A stretch of 64,000 bases of DNA from Prosthecobacter fusiformis (GTDB lineage: Bacteria; Verrucomicrobiota; Verrucomicrobiia; Verrucomicrobiales; Verrucomicrobiaceae), in contig NZ_SOCA01000002.1 in NCBI RefSeq assembly GCF_004364345.1, positions 509,711-573,710 of the forward strand, written 5' to 3'. Every line of letters begins with the position of its first letter. Positions within the stretch are counted from its first letter, which is position 1. Of the stretch, positions 59,072 to 64,000 are shown in pieces. The notes beneath the pieces were generated by a model, which had not been told where the DNA came from, did not search any database, and saw only the letters and a program-made list of their open reading frames with translations. The position numbers and the translations under genes are program-made.

Positions 59072-59881
59072 ATGAACATTCCACTCGAAGATCTATTCAA
59101 TGATGTCATCAGCAAGGCTCAGCGCGGTCTGGGGTATAGCAATGAAACGCTGGCAGACCAGGTGGGCGTGAGTGCTGCGGCGGTGGAAGCGACGAAGGAA
59201 GGGGCGACGGATGCTTCAATTCTGATGAAGCTGGCTGCGGGACTGGGGCTGCATGGGCCTTCGCTGGCTGAGATGTCGGATCATGCCTGGTATCCTGAGC
59301 CGGTGGAAATGGAGGGGCTGGCCCAGTTCAATACACCTTATCATGATATGACGGTGAATGCTTACCTGGTGTGGGATCCGGCAACGAAGGATGCGGCGGT
59401 TTTTGATACGGGAGCGAGTGCGAAGCCGATCATGGATCAAATCCAGACTTTGGGTTTAAACCTGCGCTATTTGTTCCTCACCCATACGCATCCTGACCAT
59501 GTGGCTGACATCGATACTGTTCAGGCTCCGGTGATACTCATCAGCGAGCTGGAGCCGCATCCTGCTGCGGAATCTTTTACCCCTGGTACACAATGGAAAC
59601 TGGGTGGGCTGACGATCAGCTCCCGTACGACCTGCGGGCATTCCAAAGGGGGGACGACGTATGTTGTGGAAGGTCTGGCCAAACCTGTGGCCATCGTGGG
59701 CGATGCTATTTTTGCGAGTTCCATGGGCGGTGGAGCAGTGTCTTTTGCGGATGCTTTGGCGACCAACCGTTCACAGATTTTCACTCTGGCGGATGAAACG
59801 GTGATCTGCCCAGGTCATGGTCCGATGACGACGGTGGGCGAGGAGAAGCGGCACAATCCGTTTTATCCTGAATTTAAGTGA
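59072..59881 (+). CDS. HTH-like domain fused to metallo-beta-lactamase-fold hydrolase
   Basis: 269 residues. Residues about 1-65 resemble an XRE-type helix-turn-helix (KAQRGLGYSNETLADQVGVSAAAVEATKEGATDASILMKLAAGLGL). An MBL domain follows with LVWDPATKDAAVFDTGAS, the metal motif THTHPDHVADID, TTCGHSKGGTTYVV, VGDAIFASSMGGG and CPGHGPMTTVGEE, as in glyoxalase II-like hydrolases. The fusion of a DNA-binding-like module with a hydrolase is unusual. It could be a substrate-sensing regulator or simply a helical dimerisation arm. It is 81 bases after ccsA. Confidence 0.82.
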   Translation: MNIPLEDLFNDVISKAQRGLGYSNETLADQVGVSAAAVEATKEGATDASILMKLAAGLGLHGPSLAEMSDHAWYPEPVEMEGLAQFNTPYHDMTVNAYLVWDPATKDAAVFDTGASAKPIMDQIQTLGLNLRYLFLTHTHPDHVADIDTVQAPVILISELEPHPAAESFTPGTQWKLGGLTISSRTTCGHSKGGTTYVVEGLAKPVAIVGDAIFASSMGGGAVSFADALATNRSQIFTLADETVICPGHGPMTTVGEEKRHNPFYPEFK

Positions 59882-59946
59882 GAGGGGGCGGTAGTTTTTT
59901 GGAGAGATTATTGGGGAGCGATGTTGAGTTTGAGGGAAACCGATTT

Positions 59947-60024
59947 TCTGGGCTTCGCATCACTCCGAGAGTGATGAGTACTATATCTGGGCTTCGCATC
60001 ACTCGGAGAGTGATGAATACTGTA
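59947..60024 (-). repeat. Tandem 39-base repeat containing REP palindromes C and D
   Basis: Two direct copies of a 39-base unit (59947-59985, 59986-60024), each opening TCTGGGCTTCG and holding a palindrome with 8-bp arms: CATCACTC-CGA-GAGTGATG at 59958-59976 and CATCACTC-GGA-GAGTGATG at 59997-60015. Read on the minus strand the flank is ACAGTATT for copy D, the same as REP A near 40.5 kb. It lies before the ThuA gene. Confidence 0.82.
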
Positions 60025-60075
60025 CCGCAAGTTTGGTCTCGCCAAGACGTTTCAGTCTGGCTAAACCAATCCACC

Positions 60076-60942
60076 ATGAAGAAACTCATTGTTCCCCTTT
60101 TTACACTCGCACTGGCTGCGGGTCTGTTCTTTGCCCAGGCGGCAGATGCTGATGTCAAACCGCTGCGTATCTTGGTCGTCGCCGGTGGGTGCTGCCATGA
60201 TTATGAGAAGCAGCAGTCTATCCTGAAGGAAGGGATTGAGTCCCGGTTGAATGCCGTGGTGGATGTGGCTTTCAATCCTGACAAGACAACCAAGGCGACT
60301 TTTGAAATCTATAAAGCGAAGGATTGGGCGAAGGACTTTGATGTGATCATTCACGATGAATGCTCGGCTGATGTCACCGATCCTGCGTATGTGGCCAACA
60401 TCCTGGATGCGCATAAGGCGGGCGTGCCAGCGCTGAATCTGCACTGCGCCATGCACAGCTACCGCTGGGGTAATTTCAAGGAGCCTGTCGCCGCCGGTGG
60501 TGACAATGCGGGCTGGTATGAATTTATTGGTCTTCAGTCCACGGGCCATGGTCCACAGTCGCCGATTGACATCACATTCACGGATGCGTCCCACCCGATC
60601 ACGAAGGGCCTGGAAAACTGGACGACGATCAATGAGGAACTGTATAACAATCTCCAAATGCTGGGTGCAAAGCCGCTGGCCAGCGGCCGCCAAATGCAAA
60701 TGCCCCGTGTGAAGAAGGGTGAGAAAGCTGATCCTAATGCCAAGGCGACGGAAGCGAATGCTGTCGTAGCCTGGACGAATGAATACGGTGAGAAAAAGAC
60801 GCGTGTTTTTAGCACCACGATCGGCCACAATAACGACACAGTGGCGGATGCTCGTTACATGAGTTTGATCACGCGGGCACTGCTTTGGACGACGGGCAAG
60901 CTGGCAGAAGACGGCACCCCGGCTGCCGGTTATGTAAAGTGA
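60076..60942 (+). CDS. Secreted ThuA-domain protein
   Basis: 288 residues from the ATG at 60076, with signal peptide (MKKLIVPLFTLALAAGLFFAQAA). A ThuA-like domain (PF06283, glutamine-amidotransferase-like fold) covers about 30-280: PLRILVVAGGCCHDYEKQQSILKEGIE, DFDVIIHDECSADV, ALNLHCAMHSYRWGNF, DITFTDASHPITKGLENW and KTRVFSTTIGHNNDTVADARYMSLITRALLWTTG. ThuA proteins are common in Verrucomicrobiota and are tied to trehalose or other sugar use, though the reaction is not established. The longer frame from 59878 runs through the REP repeats and is rejected. Confidence 0.88.
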   Translation: MKKLIVPLFTLALAAGLFFAQAADADVKPLRILVVAGGCCHDYEKQQSILKEGIESRLNAVVDVAFNPDKTTKATFEIYKAKDWAKDFDVIIHDECSADVTDPAYVANILDAHKAGVPALNLHCAMHSYRWGNFKEPVAAGGDNAGWYEFIGLQSTGHGPQSPIDITFTDASHPITKGLENWTTINEELYNNLQMLGAKPLASGRQMQMPRVKKGEKADPNAKATEANAVVAWTNEYGEKKTRVFSTTIGHNNDTVADARYMSLITRALLWTTGKLAEDGTPAAGYVK

Positions 60943-60965
60943 GCTGTCAGTCGATAGGCACTCTA

Positions 60966-60990
60966 TCCGGCTGGTCATGAACCAGCCGGA
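60966..60990. terminator. Bidirectional hairpin between convergent ThuA and aldehyde dehydrogenase genes
   Basis: TCCGGCTGGT (60966-60975) pairs perfectly with ACCAGCCGGA (60981-60990), 10-bp arms around CATGA. It lies midway between two convergent stops (60942 and 61008). No T-run, but position and stem strength fit a shared terminator. Confidence 0.55.
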
Positions 60991-61007
60991 CGAAGTGACG
61001 AGTAGAA

Positions 61008-62597
61008 TCAGACGGCGTCGCGTGTGTAGCTGCCATCCACCAGACGCAGTGCTTTGGCAGGATTGCCGTTTTGCAGTGCTTCCGGCAGGCAGTCATCAGG
61101 GAAGCCTTGATAGCACACGGGGCGGACAAAGCGGTAGATGCTGGCGGTGCCGATGCTGGTGTAGAAGCTATGGCTGGCGGCGGGGTAGGGGCCGCCATGA
61201 TGCATGGAAGGGCATGGCTCAATGCCTGTGCCGAAGCCGTTGAAGATGATGCGGCCAACTTTACGCTCCAGGATGCGGATGAGCGGGGCGTATTCGCGCA
61301 GATCTTCTGCGGTGCCGTGGACGGCTGCGGTGAGCTGGCCTTCCAGGTTGCGGGCAAAGTTCAGCATGTCTTCCAGAGTAGGACACTGGGTGATGATGGA
61401 GCAGGGACCGAAGACCTCACGTCGGAGTTCGGAATTGGATTCCAGCACGTCCAGGGTGGTGGTGTAAATTCGGCAGGCTGCCTGGGTGGCATCGCTGTCC
61501 GGCTCGGCAGAGGATTGGCCAGCGAGTTGCAATCCGTTGATGGTGGACCAGACGGCGGTACCGGCATCATAACTTTCGCAGATGCCGCGATGCAGCATGG
61601 ACTGGGGAGGTGCCTTTTGGGCAAACTGGCCAGCGTTTTCCACGAACCCGGTCAGCTCAGGGCTTTGCAGGCCGAGAACAATGGCGGGATTGGTGCAAAA
61701 CTGGCCGACGCCCATGGTGACGGAGCCGACGTAGGACTCGGCAAGTTTGGCCGGATTGTCCTTCAGGGCACCCGGGAGGACAAAAACGGGATTGATGGAG
61801 CCCATTTCACCATAGAAAGGAATAGGATGAGGACGGGCAGCAGCCACATCCATGAGTGCGCGACCACCGCGCAATGAGCCGGTGAAGGCGACAGCCTGGG
61901 TGAGGGGATGTTTGACGAGCTCAATACCGATCTCGGTGCTGCGTCCGTGCAGCATGGAGAAGCAGGCATCTGGCAGGCCTGTTTTGCGTAGGGCCTTGAT
62001 GACTGCGCGGCCGAGGAGCTCGCAGGTGCCTGGATGGGCAGGGTGACCTTTCACGACGACAGGACAGCCTGCAGCAAGTGCACAGATGGTATCCGTGCCG
62101 ACCACGCCGATAGCGAAGGGGAAATTGCTGGCACCGAAGACCACAACAGGGCCGATAGGAAGGAGCACGCGACGGACATCCGGCTTGGGCACCGGTGCGC
62201 GCTCAGGCTGGGCGCGGTCAATGCTGGCCTCGGCCCAGGAACCTTCACGGAGCAAAGCGGCGAACATTTTGCACTGGTTGATGGCGCGTCCACGCTCGCC
62301 AGTCAGGCGGGCCATGGGGAGGGCAGTTTCGGCATGGGCGCGATCAAGAAGGGCATCTCCAAGAGCCAGAATTTCTTCGGCCAGATTTTCCAAAAGCTGG
62401 GCGCGGGTCTCTGGGGTGGCGGTGCGCAGAGCATCGAAGGCACCATCGGCAGCACGCAGGGCCTCGTCTGCATGGGCAGGCGTGGCTTCGCAGAAAGCGG
62501 GCTCCAGGGCCTCATTTGTAGCGGGATTAGTGGCGTGGAAGGGGGCGTGGTCGCAAGGGGCTTCGCGTCCGGCAATGAGTTGGTGGCCTGTGATCAT
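61008..62597 (-). CDS. 2-oxoglutarate-semialdehyde-type aldehyde dehydrogenase
   Basis: 529 residues, the size of the KGSADH (2,5-dioxovalerate dehydrogenase) class rather than the 480-residue succinate-semialdehyde class. It oxidises 2-oxoglutarate semialdehyde to 2-oxoglutarate with NAD(P)+. Features: LLPIGPVVVFGASNFPFAIGVVG, CPVVVKGHPAHPGT, AFTGSLRGGRALMDVAA, catalytic Glu in FYGEMGSINPVFVLPGA and catalytic Cys in GVGQFCTNPAIVLG. It follows the AraD1-type gene by 59 bases, and the two would complete a Weimberg-type route from a sugar acid to the TCA cycle. Confidence 0.9.
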   Translation of the reverse strand: MITGHQLIAGREAPCDHAPFHATNPATNEALEPAFCEATPAHADEALRAADGAFDALRTATPETRAQLLENLAEEILALGDALLDRAHAETALPMARLTGERGRAINQCKMFAALLREGSWAEASIDRAQPERAPVPKPDVRRVLLPIGPVVVFGASNFPFAIGVVGTDTICALAAGCPVVVKGHPAHPGTCELLGRAVIKALRKTGLPDACFSMLHGRSTEIGIELVKHPLTQAVAFTGSLRGGRALMDVAAARPHPIPFYGEMGSINPVFVLPGALKDNPAKLAESYVGSVTMGVGQFCTNPAIVLGLQSPELTGFVENAGQFAQKAPPQSMLHRGICESYDAGTAVWSTINGLQLAGQSSAEPDSDATQAACRIYTTTLDVLESNSELRREVFGPCSIITQCPTLEDMLNFARNLEGQLTAAVHGTAEDLREYAPLIRILERKVGRIIFNGFGTGIEPCPSMHHGGPYPAASHSFYTSIGTASIYRFVRPVCYQGFPDDCLPEALQNGNPAKALRLVDGSYTRDAV

Positions 62598-62656
62598 GGG
62601 GTAGGGAAGGGGTGTGGTTTTAGCTTAAAAGTTCAGTGAAAAGGGGCGGCGATCTA

Positions 62657-63484
62657 TCAACCCATGGGGTTTACCAGGGTGCCAATGCCATCAATGGTGA
62701 TGCTGACTACATCGCCACTGTGCAGGGTGAATTCGTCACCGGGGACGGTGCCGGTTCCGGTCATGAGCAGGGCACCCGTGGGGAAGGTATTGTCGCGGTA
62801 GAGAAACCCCGCCAGCTCCTGAGGGGTGCGCTTGAGCTGATCCAGTGTGGCACCTCCTTCAAAGGCCACGGCACCGGCGCGCTCAATTTTCACCGCGATG
62901 AGGGTGGAGGAGGGCAAGAGATCCGGGGTGACATAGATGCATGGCCCGACGGCAGCGCAGAGCTTGAAACATTTCGCCTGAGGAAGGTAAAGAGGATTTT
63001 CGCCTTCGATGTCGCGACAGGAGAGGTCATTGCCGACGGTATAACCAATGATCTCACCTCGATCGTTGATGGCGAGCGTGAGCTCCGGCTCTGGCACCAT
63101 CCATTTGGAGTCGCTGCGCAGATGCATGGCCTGGCCAGGATGGGCCACTCGCTGAGGGGTGGCTTTGAAAAAGATCTCCGGGCGCTCGGCGGCATACACG
63201 CGGTCATAAAAGCTGCCGCCGCCTGTGTCCTTACTTTCCTCCATGCGGGCAGTGCGGCTACGCCAGTAAGTCACCCCGGCGGCCCAGACCTCCTGGGTGC
63301 CAATGGGGGCCAGCAGGGTTTCTGGTGCAGGTGCGGGAACGGCCGTGCTGGTGGAGGCGACCTGTTCCAGATAGGCGTGAATATCCTCCACATTGTAAAG
63401 CGCGTCCCAATCGATACCCGTGATATGATACCAAAAGGTGGCGGTGTGCAGGTAGATGCCTTGGGTGGTCCGGTAGAGGTGCAT
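62657..63484 (-). CDS. AraD1/FAH-family 2-keto-3-deoxy-sugar-acid dehydratase-like protein
   Basis: 275 residues of the fumarylacetoacetate hydrolase family, most like the AraD1/GguC branch ([82 protein letters not shown]). Acidic metal ligands are in PEPEL and in the [10 protein letters not shown] segment. Members dehydrate 2-keto-3-deoxy-arabinonate to 2-oxoglutarate semialdehyde. The next gene is the dehydrogenase for that product, which supports the call. Upstream by 43 bases is the B12-binding regulator gene. Confidence 0.87.
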   Translation of the reverse strand: MHLYRTTQGIYLHTATFWYHITGIDWDALYNVEDIHAYLEQVASTSTAVPAPAPETLLAPIGTQEVWAAGVTYWRSRTARMEESKDTGGGSFYDRVYAAERPEIFFKATPQRVAHPGQAMHLRSDSKWMVPEPELTLAINDRGEIIGYTVGNDLSCRDIEGENPLYLPQAKCFKLCAAVGPCIYVTPDLLPSSTLIAVKIERAGAVAFEGGATLDQLKRTPQELAGFLYRDNTFPTGALLMTGTGTVPGDEFTLHSGDVVSITIDGIGTLVNPMG

Positions 63485-63527
63485 GGTCGGGCCGCGAGCG
63501 TAGCGGCTGGCCTTCGTGTGTCAAACC

Positions 63528-64000
63528 TCAGACTGCGGCACTGGAGGAAAGCTGCACCAGCAATTGGTCCAGCGAACCGAGGTCCCTGGCCCAGTGGATC
63601 TTTAAATCCGTGAGGCTTTCCGCATAACCTGTGGCGGCGCGGCCACCGACAATGAGTGCCATTTTTTCAGGCATTAGATTGCGGATTTTGCGCAATTTTT
63701 CCTGAATGACGGGGCAGCGATCAGGATAGACGACGCTGAGTGCTATTGCGCGAACCTTGCGAGCGCGGGCACAGGCAACGATCTCTTCTGTGGGAAGATT
63801 GGGCCCCAGATAGGTGACGCGCCAGCCGAGGTCCCTAGCAGATGAGGCGACGAGTAAGGCCCCGAGTTCATGCACCTCACCAATGGGTGTGGAAATGACC
63901 ACTTCAGGGGCGGAGGGGGCGACTTGATTCCCCGGCAGGGGTGTCATCAAAATTTCCCGGATCACTGCGGTGGCGATGTGCTCATGGCTAGGCCGGATCT
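63528..64000 (-). CDS. B12-binding transcriptional regulator, MerR/CarH-like (5' end outside window)
   Basis: The frame is open to the window end, so only the C-terminal 157 residues are seen. They hold the end of the helical B12 cap (SHEHIATAVIREIL) and a cobalamin-binding Rossmann domain with TPIGEVHELGALLVASSARDLGWRVTYLGPNLPTEEI (GExH in place of the DxHxxG of cobalamin enzymes) and ALIVGGRAATGY. Such C-termini are joined to MerR DNA-binding domains in CarH/LitR-type light- or B12-sensing regulators. The DNA-binding part would lie beyond the right edge. It stands 43 bases before the sugar-acid genes it may control. Confidence 0.85.
   Translation of the reverse strand, partial: IRPSHEHIATAVIREILMTPLPGNQVAPSAPEVVISTPIGEVHELGALLVASSARDLGWRVTYLGPNLPTEEIVACARARKVRAIALSVVYPDRCPVIQEKLRKIRNLMPEKMALIVGGRAATGYAESLTDLKIHWARDLGSLDQLLVQLSSSAAV

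Noticed and set aside
59878..60075. N-terminal extension of the ThuA gene through the repeats
   Set aside because: The signal peptide starts at 60076; the extension merely translates the REP units.

Overview
The window (about 57% GC by eye, dense coding on both strands) most resembles a chromosome segment of a Verrucomicrobiota bacterium of the Prosthecobacter/Verrucomicrobium type. The evidence is the gene mix: PEP-CTERM surface proteins, an autotransporter-associated-repeat giant protein, planctomycete/verrucomicrobial-type cytochrome c domains, a DUF1592 protein, an arylsulfatase, a ThuA protein, a GxxExxY protein and a bactofilin. No rRNA, tRNA, CRISPR array, phage or intact insertion sequence was seen. 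The lineage call is inference from gene content only.

Layout. 1-519: 3' part of a bactofilin with a zinc ribbon. 608-5641: a phosphate-response locus, with glycosyltransferase, PlcP-like phosphoesterase and phoU on the minus strand diverging from a PhoB/PhoR-type two-component pair, with GTGAC palindromes between them. 5696-9521: a proline-rich membrane protein and a NarL-type regulator with a multi-PAS kinase. 9726-17706: a long minus-strand run (lipoprotein, secreted cyclophilin, KdsD-type isomerase, small protein, two CNNM/CorC-type membrane proteins, TPR metalloprotease, GxxExxY protein). 18044-24547: a 1368-residue repeat protein and an ice-binding-like protein, both with PEP-CTERM tails, around a flavin reductase and aat. 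24697-32747: DUF1592 cytochrome protein, degenerate M28-like protein, menF-menD, an anchored protein with tlyA, and a small membrane protein. 33071-37329: sulfatase, QueD-like protein, a palindromic repeat region, an orphan small membrane protein and ParA. 37384-45302: a SWIM-SNF2 helicase, an acetylxylan-esterase-like hydrolase with an AraC regulator, then an LsrF-like aldolase with DhaL. 45387-51269: methyltransferase, metallo-hydrolase, typA, a lone XylH-type permease and a truncated haemoglobin. 51475-60942: a respiratory/cytochrome-maturation run (DUF2231-cytochrome, LRR-cytochrome, lipoprotein, ResB, CcsA), then an HTH-MBL fusion and ThuA. 61008-64000: aldehyde dehydrogenase and AraD1-type FAH protein, the last two steps of a Weimberg-like sugar-acid pathway, behind a B12-binding regulator cut by the window end.

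Two themes stand out. First, the left end pairs Pho regulation with a PlcP/Agt-like gene pair, which in other bacteria swaps phospholipids for glycolipids under phosphate starvation. Second, a small palindromic repeat family occurs as two pairs about 19 kb apart (near 40.5 kb and 60.0 kb); its arms differ by a compensatory base change, so the hairpin itself appears to be preserved.
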